A stretch of 64,000 nucleotides of DNA from assembly GCF_017876165.1 (NCBI RefSeq), contig NZ_JAGINQ010000010.1, positions 1 through 64,000 of the forward strand, in the 5' to 3' direction. How positions within the stretch are numbered: the stretch's first letter is position 1; the number at the start of each line of letters is the position of its first letter. The notes below the pieces were generated by a model, which did not search any database, was not told where the DNA came from, and saw only the letters and a list, made by a program, of their open reading frames with translations. This DNA is from Azospirillum soli (GTDB lineage Bacteria; Pseudomonadota; Alphaproteobacteria; Azospirillales; Azospirillaceae). Position numbers and translations under genes: made by a program. This document shows positions 8,718-17,020 of this stretch, piece after piece.

Positions 8718-9635
8718 ATGCTCGCCATCTTCGGGGCGCTCGCCCCCATCTTTCTGCTGATTCTGTTCGGGCAGGGTCTGCGCCGCCGCGCCGTGGTGCC
8801 GGACCATGTCTGGCCGGGGGTGGACCGGCTGACCTATTTCCTGTTCTTCCCCTGCCTGATCGTGGACGAGCTGACCAAGGCCGACCTGGGCGCCGTCGCC
8901 ATGGGGCCGATGGCGGCGGCCATGGCGGCCGGAGTCCTCGCCACATCAGCGCTGGCGCTCGCCGCCCGGCGGCCGATCGGGCTGGACGGCCCCGCCTTCA
9001 CCTCGGTCTTTCAGGGGGCGATCCGGCCCAACACCTACGTCGGGCTGGCCGGCGCCAAGGCGCTCTACGGCACCCAGGGCCTGACGCTGACCGCCGTGGG
9101 CATCGCCGTCGTCGTGCCGCTGGTCAACGTGCTGTGCGTCACCGTCATGGCGCGGTACGGCCGTGATGGAAAAGGCGCCACGCTTGGCACCGTCGTCGGA
9201 GCGATCGTCCGCAACCCGATCATCATCGCCGCGCTGTTCGGCGCCGCCCTGAACGTCAGCGGCCTCGGCCGGCTTCCCGTGCTGGGCGACATTGTGGAGA
9301 TCCTGGCCCGCGCCGCCCTGCCGCTCGGCCTGCTGTCGGTCGGCGCCGGGCTCGACCTCGCGGCGGCGCGGCAGGCCGGGGCGGGCGTCGCCCTCTCCTC
9401 CGCCTTCAAGCTGGCGCTTGTCCCCGGCCTCACCGCCCTGGCCGGGACGTGGCTCGGCGTGGACGGGGCCGCGCTGACCGTCGCCGTGCTGTTCAACGCT
9501 CTGCCCTGCTCGGCCAGTTCCTACGTCTTGGCCCGGCAGATGGGCGGCGACCACGCACTGATCGCCGCCATCATCACGGTGCAGACCCTAACCTCGGCGC
9601 TCACGCTTCCCGTCGTCCTCTACGCCTTCGGCTGA
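8718..9635 (+). CDS. AEC-family transporter (auxin efflux carrier-type)
   Basis: An inner-membrane carrier of 305 residues with about ten hydrophobic segments in two similar halves, typical of the AEC family (malonate, malate or amino-acid efflux or uptake). Recognisable features are the N-terminal FGALAPIFLLILFGQGLRRR, FQGAIRPNTYVGLAGA in the first half and FNALPCSASSYVLARQMGGD in the C-terminal half. It begins 11 bases after ruvX and may be co-transcribed. The substrate cannot be deduced; family members are often misnamed as auxin carriers. Confidence 0.88.
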   Translation: MLAIFGALAPIFLLILFGQGLRRRAVVPDHVWPGVDRLTYFLFFPCLIVDELTKADLGAVAMGPMAAAMAAGVLATSALALAARRPIGLDGPAFTSVFQGAIRPNTYVGLAGAKALYGTQGLTLTAVGIAVVVPLVNVLCVTVMARYGRDGKGATLGTVVGAIVRNPIIIAALFGAALNVSGLGRLPVLGDIVEILARAALPLGLLSVGAGLDLAAARQAGAGVALSSAFKLALVPGLTALAGTWLGVDGAALTVAVLFNALPCSASSYVLARQMGGDHALIAAIITVQTLTSALTLPVVLYAFG

Positions 9636-9662
9636 TCCTGGTATACTGATCGGGGCGGCCGA

Positions 9663-10076
9663 TCAAGGCGGCTCCGGCGCGCCTTCCGGGAAGCGCTCCA
9701 ACGAATCGTCGATCTCGTAATAGTCCGGCTTGCTGCCGACATGGATGTGCCGCAGCGTGACCAGCCCGGTCGGCTGGTCCAAAGACCCGGCGGCGATGTC
9801 CACCAACGGATTTTCGTCGCCTTTCCAGAACAGCGACGCCCCACAGCGCGAGCAGAAGCCCCGCTGGGCCGCCTCCGACGACCGGTACCACGCCAGTGTG
9901 GAGTCGGCGTCGAAGAAGACCGTATCGCGGGGCACGGTGATGTAGGCGCCGAAATGCCCGTGGAACCGGCGGCACTGGCTGCAATGGCAGTTCACCACCC
10001 CCAACGGCCGTTCCGTCACGAGGAAGCGGACACCGCCGCACAGACAGCCGCCCGGCAGAATCGCCCCGCCGCTTAT
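9663..10076 (-). CDS. GFA/CENP-V zinc-binding domain protein, copy 2, no standard start codon
   Basis: A Zn-binding GFA-family protein (glutathione-dependent formaldehyde-activating type fold; many members have no proven enzyme role). Cysteine motifs are GGCLCGGVRF, NCHCSQCRRFHG and GFCSRCGASLFW, followed by the shared SLDQPTGL segment. The frame has no ATG, GTG or TTG near the domain start. The best site is ATA at 10076-10074, which overlaps the stop of the upstream GFA gene as ATAA and sits after a strong ribosome site (AAGGTGGAG). A single G-to-A change in an ancestral ATGA overlap would give this. From ATA the product is 137 residues. It may be poorly translated, translated by coupling, or affected by a sequencing error. 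Confidence 0.75.
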   Translation of the reverse strand: MSGGAILPGGCLCGGVRFLVTERPLGVVNCHCSQCRRFHGHFGAYITVPRDTVFFDADSTLAWYRSSEAAQRGFCSRCGASLFWKGDENPLVDIAAGSLDQPTGLVTLRHIHVGSKPDYYEIDDSLERFPEGAPEPP

Positions 10077-10507
10077 GGCTCCACCTTCGACTGGTTGCCC
10101 GGCTCCGTGCTGGTCTTCCGGATCAGACCGTCCTCGCCGATGTCGTAGTAGTCGCCCTTGAAGTCGACCCAGATGTGCCGGTCGGCGCGCAGGCCCGTCG
10201 GCTGGTCGAGGCTGCCCGCCGTCACGTCCATGCGCGCTTCTCCCACCGGATCCCAGAACAGCCCCGCGCCGCAGCGGGAGCAGAACCCCCGCCGTGCGCG
10301 CTCGGACGACTGGTACCACGCCAGCGTCTCATCCTTGACCAGCCGGAACGCCTCGCGCGGGAAGGTGGTGTAGGCCCCGACGTGGCTATGCTGGCGGCGG
10401 CACTGGCCGCAGTGGCAGAAGGAGATCGGGCCGGGCCGCGCCGCGATCTCATACCGCACACCGCCGCACTCGCAGCCGCCCGCCCAAACCTGAGTCTCAT
10501 CGGCCAT
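10073..10507 (-). CDS. GFA/CENP-V zinc-binding domain protein, copy 1
   Basis: A 144-residue GFA-family protein with the metal-binding cysteines in GGCECGGVRYE, SFCHCGQCRRQH and GFCSRCGAGLFW. It is closely similar in layout to the downstream copy (GAYTTFPREAF versus GAYITVPRDTV; SLDQPTGL in both), so the pair arose by tandem duplication. Its stop overlaps the presumed start of copy 2, so the two are probably translated together. Function is unknown; the family name comes from a formaldehyde-glutathione activity shown in only a few members. Confidence 0.88.
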   Translation of the reverse strand: MADETQVWAGGCECGGVRYEIAARPGPISFCHCGQCRRQHSHVGAYTTFPREAFRLVKDETLAWYQSSERARRGFCSRCGAGLFWDPVGEARMDVTAGSLDQPTGLRADRHIWVDFKGDYYDIGEDGLIRKTSTEPGNQSKVEP

Positions 10508-10510
10508 CGC

Positions 10511-10732
10511 TCAACCCCGCCAGAAGGGCTTGTCGGCCTCGTTCACCGCGTCGGCGCGCGACAGGCCGATGTCGTGCAGCAGATGGTCCGGCAGAGCCTC
10601 CAGCGCGCGCCGCTGGCGCCGCCGCTCCGTCCATTCCGCGACCGTGTCGAGCAGGGTGACCACGGCGCGCGTGACGCCGCTTTCCGAACGGGCGGAGGTG
10701 CCGGAACTGGCCGTATTCGTGCTCTGGAACAT
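10511..10732 (-). CDS. DUF1127 small protein
   Basis: A 73-residue protein with a C-terminal DUF1127 domain: arginine-rich helix WTERRRQRRALEALPDHLL followed by the signature HDIGLSRADA. Such small Arg-rich proteins bind RNA or regulate metabolism in alphaproteobacteria, but this one cannot be assigned a role. ATG at 10732 is chosen because AGGAG stands seven bases upstream; the longer frame to 10780 lacks a ribosome site. It is transcribed divergently from the LysR gene at 10880, an arrangement that suggests control by that regulator. Confidence 0.85.
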   Translation of the reverse strand: MFQSTNTASSGTSARSESGVTRAVVTLLDTVAEWTERRRQRRALEALPDHLLHDIGLSRADAVNEADKPFWRG

Positions 10733-10831
10733 GCTCGGTCTCCTCATCCGAAGTCGGTGTCGTGACTGTCTCTCTGCCAAGGAGAATGGGCCACCCGCTT
10801 CTTGCGCACAAACGACGCTTTCTCATAAGCT

Positions 10832-10850
10832 GGATTAGGAAAACTAATCC
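10832..10850. promoter_or_regulatory. GcvA/LysR-type operator palindrome
   Basis: GGATTAG-GAAAA-CTAATCC is a perfect 7-bp inverted repeat between the DUF1127 gene and the divergent LysR gene. It contains CTAAT on both strands, the core reported for GcvA, and fits the general LysR T-N11-A box. It lies about 30 bases before the LysR start, which suits autoregulation and control of the divergent gene. Confidence 0.6.
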
Positions 10851-10879
10851 GAAGGCCCGCCCCGGAGGTTCGCCGCAAG

Positions 10880-11839
10880 ATGTCCCGCCGCCTGCCCCCG
10901 CTGAACGCGCTCCGCGCCTTCGAGGCCGCCGCCCGCCACCTGTCCTTCACCAAGGCGGCGGACGAGCTGCACGTCACCCAGGCCGCCGTCAGCCATCAGA
11001 TCAAAGGGCTGGAGGAATGGCTGGGCATGCCGTTGTTCCGCCGCCTGAACCGCGCCCTGCTGCTGACCGAGGCCGGACAGTCCTACCTGCCCGCCGTGCG
11101 CGACGCGCTCGACACCCTCTCCCACGCCACCGAGCGCCTGTTCCGCAAGGACAGCGCGGGCGCCCTGACCATCTCCACGATGCCCAGCTTCGCGGCGAAG
11201 TGGCTGGTCATGCGGCTCGTCCGCTTTCAGTCCAAGCATCCCGAACTGGAGGTGCGCCTGCACAGCACCCCGCAGGTCGTCGATTTCGGCCAGCAGGACG
11301 TGGACATCGCCATCCGCTTCGGCTCCGGCCGCTGGCCCACGCTCCGTTGCGAGCGGCTGCTGACCGAGGACATCTTCCCGGTGTGCAGCCCCGCCCTGCT
11401 GGACGGCGACCGCCCCCTCGCCGCGCCGGAGGACCTGCGCCACCACACGCTCCTTCACGACGACTACATGATCACCTGGAGCGTCTGGGCGGAGGCCGCC
11501 GGCCTGACCGGCTTGGACATGACGCGCGGCCCACGCTTCGACGATTCCGCCCTGCTTCTCCAGGCCGCCGTCGAGGGCGCCGGCGTCGCGCTCGCCCGCG
11601 GGGTCCTCGTCGCCGACGACATCGCCGCCGGGCGTCTCGTCCGCCTGTTCGACGTGCATCTGCCGGGCGACTACGCTTATTACGTCGTCGCCCCGCCGCA
11701 TTACTTTTCCCGGCCCAAGGTGAAGGCGTTCCGCGACTGGCTGTTCGAGGAAGCCGCCGCCACCGAACGCGACGCGCACCTGCTCGGCCCAGCCTTGTCC
11801 AACCAGCCTCCGGTCCCAACCTCTCCCACAGCCGCCTGA
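10880..11839 (+). CDS. LysR-family transcriptional regulator, GcvA type
   Basis: A 319-residue LysR regulator. The winged helix-turn-helix occupies residues 5-65 (LNALRAFEAAARHLSFTKAADELHVTQAAVSHQIKGLE), and the GcvA group is indicated by MPLFRRLNRALLLTEAGQ and the PLFRR/AVSHQIK pattern. The effector domain (about 90-295) has two periplasmic-binding-protein-like lobes, including VDIAIRFGSGRWP and VEGAGVALARG. It faces a DUF1127 gene across a palindrome with CTAAT cores, so it probably regulates itself and that gene. The true inducer is unknown. The last 25 residues are low-complexity Pro/Ser. Confidence 0.93.
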   Translation: MSRRLPPLNALRAFEAAARHLSFTKAADELHVTQAAVSHQIKGLEEWLGMPLFRRLNRALLLTEAGQSYLPAVRDALDTLSHATERLFRKDSAGALTISTMPSFAAKWLVMRLVRFQSKHPELEVRLHSTPQVVDFGQQDVDIAIRFGSGRWPTLRCERLLTEDIFPVCSPALLDGDRPLAAPEDLRHHTLLHDDYMITWSVWAEAAGLTGLDMTRGPRFDDSALLLQAAVEGAGVALARGVLVADDIAAGRLVRLFDVHLPGDYAYYVVAPPHYFSRPKVKAFRDWLFEEAAATERDAHLLGPALSNQPPVPTSPTAA

Positions 11840-11882
11840 TTCGGCCGGCGCCTTGTCCAGCGTCCTCAGGGAGACGGTTTCC

Positions 11883-12239
11883 ATGCCCCACGCCCGCAAG
11901 CTCGCCGCAGCCGCCCTTCTCATCGCCACCATCGCCGTCCCCGCCGCCGCGCATCACGGCTGGGGCAGCTACGACGCCGACAAGGTGCTGACCCTGACCG
12001 GCACGGTGCAGCAGTTCGCCTTCAAGAACCCGCACGCCATGCTGAACCTGCAGGCCGACGGCAAGGTCTGGCACGTGGTCCTGGCCCCGCCGGGCCGCAT
12101 GAGCGCGCGCGGCCTGCCCGACGGGACCATCCAGCCCGGCCAGACCGTCACCGTGGTCGGCTACCCCAGCAAGTCCGAACCCGGCGAATTGCGCGCCGAG
12201 CGCATCAAGGCCGGCGACCAGACGGTCGAGCTGCGCTGA
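11883..12239 (+). CDS. DUF6152-type secreted protein
   Basis: A 118-residue exported protein. A signal peptide covers about residues 1-22 (KLAAAALLIATIAVPAAAHHG). The mature part has HHGWGSYDADKVLTLTGTV, FKNPHAMLNL and VVGYPSKSEPGELRAERI, which fit the DUF6152 family, a small beta-rich periplasmic domain of unknown function. ATG at 11883 follows GGGAG at good spacing. Its stop overlaps the next gene (TGATG), so the two are translationally coupled and probably act together. Confidence 0.75.
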   Translation: MPHARKLAAAALLIATIAVPAAAHHGWGSYDADKVLTLTGTVQQFAFKNPHAMLNLQADGKVWHVVLAPPGRMSARGLPDGTIQPGQTVTVVGYPSKSEPGELRAERIKAGDQTVELR

Positions 12240-12745
12240 TGGACCATGACCAGGGCCCGACCGGACCGGGCTGGCTCGTCGCGCTGGAGACATCTCCGCT
12301 CGGCGATACGCTGCGCCAGTCCATCTGGCTCTATCCCCTGGTCGAGATCGCGCACATCCTGGGGCTGGCGCTGCTCGTCGGCTCCATCGTGGCGTTCGAC
12401 CTGCGCCTGATGGGCGCCCGTGCCCCGCTGCTGCCGGCGGACGCCTTGTCGCGCCTTCTCCTCCCGATCTCGGTGACCGGCTTCGCGCTCGCCGTCCCCA
12501 CCGGCATCCTGCTGTTTATCGCCGAAGCAACGGCCCTAGTCCGCAACCCCGCCTTCCTGGTGAAGATGGCGCTGCTCGTCCTGGCGCTGGTCAACATCGC
12601 GGTCTTCCACAGCCTCGCCGGCCACGCCATGGCCGCCTGGAGCCTTGCCGACCGACCGCCTCGCGCCGCCCGCCTCGCGGGTGCCGCGTCCCTCACCCTC
12701 TGGGTCGCCATCCTGGCCTGCGGGCGGCTCATAGCTTATGTGTGA
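12239..12745 (+). CDS. DUF6644-type integral membrane protein
   Basis: A 168-residue membrane protein with about four hydrophobic helices (IWLYPLVEIAHILGLALLVGSIV; LLLPISVTGFALAVPTGILLFI; VKMALLVLALVNIAVFHSL; LTLWVAILACGRLI). A conserved histidine in VEIAHILG and others in the helices recall heme-binding membrane proteins, but no heme motif is proven. It overlaps the DUF6152 gene by one base and is probably its partner. Family naming is from memory of this gene pair and should be treated as probable. Confidence 0.75.
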   Translation: MDHDQGPTGPGWLVALETSPLGDTLRQSIWLYPLVEIAHILGLALLVGSIVAFDLRLMGARAPLLPADALSRLLLPISVTGFALAVPTGILLFIAEATALVRNPAFLVKMALLVLALVNIAVFHSLAGHAMAAWSLADRPPRAARLAGAASLTLWVAILACGRLIAYV

Positions 12746-12786
12746 AAAACTGGGGCTTACGTCTGAAAACAGCGTGTGAGGGGCGC

Positions 12787-12815
12787 TTGCGGGCGTCCCA
12801 CGCCGCTCCTATAGT
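12787..12815 (+). promoter_or_regulatory. Putative sigma-70 promoter of pyrB
   Basis: TTGCGG at 12787-12792 and TATAGT at 12810-12815 are spaced by 17 bases. Transcription would begin around 12822, only a few bases before the pyrB ATG at 12824, so the message may be leaderless. There is no purine-rich ribosome site before that ATG, which fits. Confidence 0.5.
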
Positions 12816-12823
12816 CCCGGCCC

Positions 12824-13786
12824 ATGACCGGAACGCCCCAATCTGACGCGATCTTCCCGCACCGCCACCTTCTCGGCATCGAGGGGCTGACGGCCGGCCA
12901 GATCACCACCATCCTCGACCTCGCCAACGGCTACGTCGAGCAGAACCGCCAATCCAACAAGAAGTCGACGCTTCTCAGCGGCCGCACCATCATCAACCTC
13001 TTCTTCGAGAATTCGACCCGCACCCGCACCAGCTTCGAGCTGGCCGGCAAGCGGCTCGGCGCCGACGTCATCAACATGTCGGTGGACGGCAGCTCGGTGA
13101 AGAAGGGCGAGACGCTGATCGACACGGCGATGACGCTGAACGCCATGCATCTCGATGCGCTGGTCGTTCGCCACGCCGATTCGGGCGCCGTCAAGCTGCT
13201 GGCCGACAAGGTCAACTGCTCGGTCATCAACGCCGGTGACGGCCACCACGAACACCCGACCCAGGGCCTGCTGGACGCGCTAGCCATCCGCCGCCGCCTG
13301 GGCCGCCTCGACGGCCTGATCGTGGCGATCTGCGGCGACATCCTGCACAGCCGCGTGGCGCGCTCCAACATCCATCTGCTGAACGCCATGGGCGCGCGCG
13401 TCCGCGTCGTCGCCCCGCCGACCCTGATCCCCTCGCAGATCGAGCGGTTGGGCGTCGAGGTCCACCACTCCATGGCGACCGGCCTTCGGGATGCCGACGT
13501 GGTGATGATGCTGCGCCTCCAGACCGAGCGGATGAGCGGCCAGTACATCCCTTCCACGCGCGAGTACTTCTACTTCTACGGCCTCGACTACGAGAAGCTG
13601 TCGGTCGCCAAGCCGCATGCCGTCGTCATGCACCCCGGCCCGATGAACCGGGGCGTGGAGATCGACTCGGAAGTCGCCGACGACCTCAAGCGCTCCATGA
13701 TCCTCGATCAGGTCGAACTGGGCGTCGCCGTCCGCATGGCCGTCCTTGATCTACTCACCCGCGATCGCCGGGGGACCAATGCCTAA
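12824..13786 (+). CDS. pyrB: Aspartate carbamoyltransferase catalytic subunit
   Basis: Catalyses carbamoyl phosphate plus aspartate to carbamoyl aspartate, the committed step of pyrimidine synthesis. The 320-residue protein has the carbamoyl-phosphate motif [12 protein letters not shown], the [13 protein letters not shown] segment, and the C-terminal [11 protein letters not shown] of the aspartate domain. It overlaps the dihydroorotase-like gene by 8 bases. The start at 12824 gives a normal N-terminus ([12 protein letters not shown]). No pyrI regulatory subunit is seen in the window, so it probably assembles with the downstream PyrC-like protein, as in Pseudomonas-type enzymes. Confidence 0.97.
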   Translation: MTGTPQSDAIFPHRHLLGIEGLTAGQITTILDLANGYVEQNRQSNKKSTLLSGRTIINLFFENSTRTRTSFELAGKRLGADVINMSVDGSSVKKGETLIDTAMTLNAMHLDALVVRHADSGAVKLLADKVNCSVINAGDGHHEHPTQGLLDALAIRRRLGRLDGLIVAICGDILHSRVARSNIHLLNAMGARVRVVAPPTLIPSQIERLGVEVHHSMATGLRDADVVMMLRLQTERMSGQYIPSTREYFYFYGLDYEKLSVAKPHAVVMHPGPMNRGVEIDSEVADDLKRSMILDQVELGVAVRMAVLDLLTRDRRGTNA

Positions 13787-15086
13787 TTCCAACGCCACCC
13801 GCGTCGCCTACCGCAACGCCCGCCTGCTCGACCCCGCCACCGGCCTCGACCAGCAGGGCACGCTGCTGACCGAAGGCACGAAGATCGCCGACTTCGGCCC
13901 GTTGCTGTTCAACGACGGCGTTCCCGAAGGCATCGAGGTCGTGGATCTGAAGGGCCAGTGCCTCGCCCCCGGCCTCGTGGACATGCGCGTCCTGATCGGC
14001 GAGCCCGGCCACGAAGAGAACGACACGATCAAGAGCGCGTCGCGCGCCGCGGCGGCCGGCGGCATCACCGCCATGGCGCTGCTGCCCAACACCGACCCCG
14101 TCCTTGATGAGGTCGCCGGCCTGGAGTTCATCGCGCGGCGCGCCCGTGAGGTGAAGCTGGTCAAGGTCTTCGCCTACGCCGCCGCCACGCGCGGGACCGA
14201 GGGCAACGAGATCACCGAGATGGGCCTGCTGGCCCGCGCCGGTGCCGTGGCCTTCACCGACGGCATCAAAGCGATCGCCAGCGCCAAGGCGATGCGCCGC
14301 GCGCTCGGCTACGCCAAGACCTTCGACAAGCTGATCGTGCAGCACCCGGAGGAGCCGAGCCTGGCGTCCGGCGGCATGATGAATTCGGGCGAGCGCGCCA
14401 CGCGCCTCGGCCTCGTCGGCATCCCGCGCGAGGCCGAGATCATCATGATCGAACGCGACCTGCGCCTGCTCGAACTGTCCGGCGGCCGGCTGCACTTCGC
14501 CCACGTCACCACGGGCGAATCGGTCGATCTGATCCGCCGCGCCAAGGCGCGCGGGCTGAAGGTCACCTGCGACACCGCCCCGCATTACTTCGCCCTGACC
14601 GAAACGGACGTCGGCGACTACCGCACCTTCGCCAAGGTCTCCCCGCCGCTGCGCGGCGAGATGGACCGCCGCGCCGTCGTGGAAGGTCTAGCCGACGGCA
14701 CCATCGACGCCATCGCGTCGGACCACATGCCGCAGGACCAGGACCAGAAGCGCCTGCCCTTCGCCCAGGCCGCCTTTGGCGTCATCGGGCTGGAGACCCT
14801 GTTCCCGCTGACCCTGGAGCTGGTCCACAAGGGCAACATGCCCCTGCTGAAGGCGCTGGCCTGCGTCACCGTGAAGCCCGCCGAGATCCTGGGCCTGCCG
14901 CTCGGCCGCATCGCCAAGGGCGCGCCCGCCGACCTCGTCGCCTTCGACCTGGACGTGCCGTGGAAGGTGGACGTGGACCTCTTCAAGTCCAAGTCCAAGA
15001 ACAGCCCCTTCGAGGACCGCCCCGTCCAGGGCCGCCCGCTCCGCACCATCGTGGACGGCCGCACCGTCTGGCAGTTCGAGGGCTGA
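13779..15086 (+). CDS. pyrC: Dihydroorotase-like protein lacking the HxH metal motif (PyrC or PyrC')
   Basis: A 435-residue amidohydrolase of the dihydroorotase family. In active type I enzymes the first strand reads roughly GxxDxHxHxRxPG; here it is [13 protein letters not shown], so both metal-binding histidines are replaced. Later motifs are better kept: [12 protein letters not shown] and [11 protein letters not shown] (metal Asp/His region), then [12 protein letters not shown]. The overlap with pyrB and the lost histidines recall Pseudomonas PyrC', a non-catalytic partner that holds the ATCase dodecamer together. Alphaproteobacterial relatives annotated pyrC appear to share this change, so activity is uncertain. 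ATG at 13779 is chosen because it gives the typical N-terminus [14 protein letters not shown]. Confidence 0.88.
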   Translation: MPNSNATRVAYRNARLLDPATGLDQQGTLLTEGTKIADFGPLLFNDGVPEGIEVVDLKGQCLAPGLVDMRVLIGEPGHEENDTIKSASRAAAAGGITAMALLPNTDPVLDEVAGLEFIARRAREVKLVKVFAYAAATRGTEGNEITEMGLLARAGAVAFTDGIKAIASAKAMRRALGYAKTFDKLIVQHPEEPSLASGGMMNSGERATRLGLVGIPREAEIIMIERDLRLLELSGGRLHFAHVTTGESVDLIRRAKARGLKVTCDTAPHYFALTETDVGDYRTFAKVSPPLRGEMDRRAVVEGLADGTIDAIASDHMPQDQDQKRLPFAQAAFGVIGLETLFPLTLELVHKGNMPLLKALACVTVKPAEILGLPLGRIAKGAPADLVAFDLDVPWKVDVDLFKSKSKNSPFEDRPVQGRPLRTIVDGRTVWQFEG

Positions 15087-15090
15087 CGCG

Positions 15091-15699
15091 GTGGAACTCC
15101 CGGTGGAACTCGCTGTCTCGGCGTTGCTGGGCTACCTGCTGGGCTCCATCCCCTTCGGGCTGGTGCTGACGCGGCTGGCCGGTCTGGGCGACATCCGCAA
15201 GATCGGCTCCGGCAACATCGGCGCCACCAACGTGCTGCGCACCGGCAACAAGCCGCTGGCGGCGGCCACGCTGATCCTCGACAGCGGCAAGGGCGCCATC
15301 GCCGCCCTCCTGGCGATGGCCTTCGCCGGCCCGGAAGCGGCGGTCCTGGCCGGCGGCGGCGCGATGCTCGGCCACACCTTCCCGGTGTGGCTGGGCTTTA
15401 AGGGCGGCAAGGGGGTGGCGACCGCGCTGGGCGTGCTGCTGGCGGTGTCCTGGCCGGTCGGCGTGATCGCCTGCGCGACGTGGCTGGCGATGGCCTTCCT
15501 TTTCAAGATCTCCTCCCTCTCCGCCCTGACCGCGCTGGGCCTCAGCCCGCTGGTCGGCTGGTACGTCGCCGGCCCGCTGGTCGCCGGCCTGTGCCTGTTC
15601 ATCGCCGTACTGGTCTATTTCCGCCACGCCGCGAACATCCGCCGCCTGCTGAAAGGCGAGGAGCCGAAGATCAGTTTTGGGAAAAAGAAGGCAGCCTGA
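15091..15699 (+). CDS. plsY: Acyl-phosphate:glycerol-3-phosphate acyltransferase
   Basis: PlsY transfers acyl from acyl-phosphate to glycerol-3-phosphate, making lysophosphatidate at the inner membrane. The 202-residue protein has five or so membrane helices and three conserved loops: GYLLGSIPFGLVLTRL with IGSGNIGATNVLR, then GGGAMLGHTFPVWLGFKGGKGVAT, and the final YFRHAANIRRLLKGEEPK. The start is GTG, four bases after the pyrC stop, so it is likely in the pyr transcript. Its neighbour dprA follows after about 145 bases. Confidence 0.96.
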   Translation: MELPVELAVSALLGYLLGSIPFGLVLTRLAGLGDIRKIGSGNIGATNVLRTGNKPLAAATLILDSGKGAIAALLAMAFAGPEAAVLAGGGAMLGHTFPVWLGFKGGKGVATALGVLLAVSWPVGVIACATWLAMAFLFKISSLSALTALGLSPLVGWYVAGPLVAGLCLFIAVLVYFRHAANIRRLLKGEEPKISFGKKKAA

Positions 15700-15844
15700 T
15701 CCTTTTGTTGCGCTGGCGCGGCAGGCGCCAACAACGCAATCACTGGCGATGACAGCGGATTAGACGGCAAGGCGGAGCACGGCTGTCCGCACACATACAC
15801 TCGCGTGTTGAAAACAGCTCGATGTCGGTTGTAAAACAGGGCGC

Positions 15845-16966
15845 ATGACACAACCGCGCCGCACCCTCACCGACGCAGAACGGTTCGACTGGCTCCGCCT
15901 GATCCGGACGGAGAATGTCGGGCCGATCACCTTCCACCGTCTGCTTGACCAGTACGGCAGCGCCAGGGCGGCGCTCGACGCGCTGCCCGAACTGGCGAAG
16001 CGCGGCGGACGGACCAAGCCTCTGCGCGTCGCCTCCAAGGCGGAGGTCGAGCGCGAGTTCGCGGCCAACCAGCGCATCGGCGCCCGCCTGCTCTGCGCCT
16101 GCGAACCCGATTATCCGGAACCGCTGGCCGCCGTGGACGACGCGCCGCCAGTGGTCTCCGTCCTTGGCCATGCGCATCTGCTGAGGCGGCGCGCGGTCGC
16201 CCTGGTCGGCGCGCGCAACGCCTCGCTGAACGGCAAAAAGTTCGCCGAACAGATCGCCCGCGACCTGGGCGAGGCCGGCTTTCTCGTCGTCTCCGGCCTT
16301 GCGCGGGGAATCGACACGGCGGCCCACGCCGGGGCGCTCGGCACCGGCACGGCGGCGGTAGTGGCCGGGGGCATCGACGTGGTTTACCCGCCGGAGAACG
16401 ACCGGCTCTACCGCGACATAGTGCAGCAGGGCGTGGTGGTGGCGGAAAGCGCCATCGGCACCCAGCCGCAGGCCCGCCACTTCCCGCGCCGCAACCGGCT
16501 GATCTCCGGCCTGTCGCTGGGGGTTCTGGTGGTGGAGGCGGCGCTGCGCTCCGGCTCCCTCATCACCGCCCGAATGGCGCTGGAACAGGGGCGCGAGGTC
16601 ATGGCGGTGCCCGGATCGCCCCTGGATCCGCGCTGCCAGGGCACCAACAACCTGATCAAGGAAGGGGCGTCCCTGGTGGCGTTGGCCGACGACGTGATCC
16701 GCGCGCTGGAAAACCTGTCCCCGCCCGCCGTTCGCGAGCCTCAAGGCGACCTGTTCGCAGCCCCCAGGCCCAGCGAACCGGCCGAGTCCGAGTTGGAGGC
16801 GGCCCGTGCGGTGGTGCTGGAAAACCTCGGCCACACGCCGGTTGCCATTGACGAACTCGTCCGCGGGTGCCAATTGTCCGCACCGGTGGTGTTGACCGTC
16901 GTGCTGGAACTTGAGCTTGCGGGCCGCGTCCAGCGCCAGCCGGGGAACCAGGTGAACCTGATCTGA
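15845..16966 (+). CDS. dprA: DNA-processing protein DprA
   Basis: DprA binds incoming single-stranded DNA and loads RecA in natural transformation; it is also present in many non-competent bacteria. The 373-residue protein begins with a helical SAM-like part (FDWLRLIRTENVGPITFHRLLDQYG), then the Rossmann-type core with VALVGARNASLNGKKFA, VVSGLARGIDTAAHAGAL, AVVAGGIDVVYPPEN, FPRRNRLISGLS and SGSLITARMALEQGREVMAVPGSPLDPRCQGTN segments. A C-terminal winged helix (about 315-373) ends in VVLTVVLELELAGRVQRQPGN. Order plsY-dprA-topA is typical for the class. Confidence 0.96.
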   Translation: MTQPRRTLTDAERFDWLRLIRTENVGPITFHRLLDQYGSARAALDALPELAKRGGRTKPLRVASKAEVEREFAANQRIGARLLCACEPDYPEPLAAVDDAPPVVSVLGHAHLLRRRAVALVGARNASLNGKKFAEQIARDLGEAGFLVVSGLARGIDTAAHAGALGTGTAAVVAGGIDVVYPPENDRLYRDIVQQGVVVAESAIGTQPQARHFPRRNRLISGLSLGVLVVEAALRSGSLITARMALEQGREVMAVPGSPLDPRCQGTNNLIKEGASLVALADDVIRALENLSPPAVREPQGDLFAAPRPSEPAESELEAARAVVLENLGHTPVAIDELVRGCQLSAPVVLTVVLELELAGRVQRQPGNQVNLI

Positions 16967-17020
16967 ACCCGGCACCGCACCACCCGCGTATTGATAAGGC
17001 ACATTCAGGGGCGCGGACTC

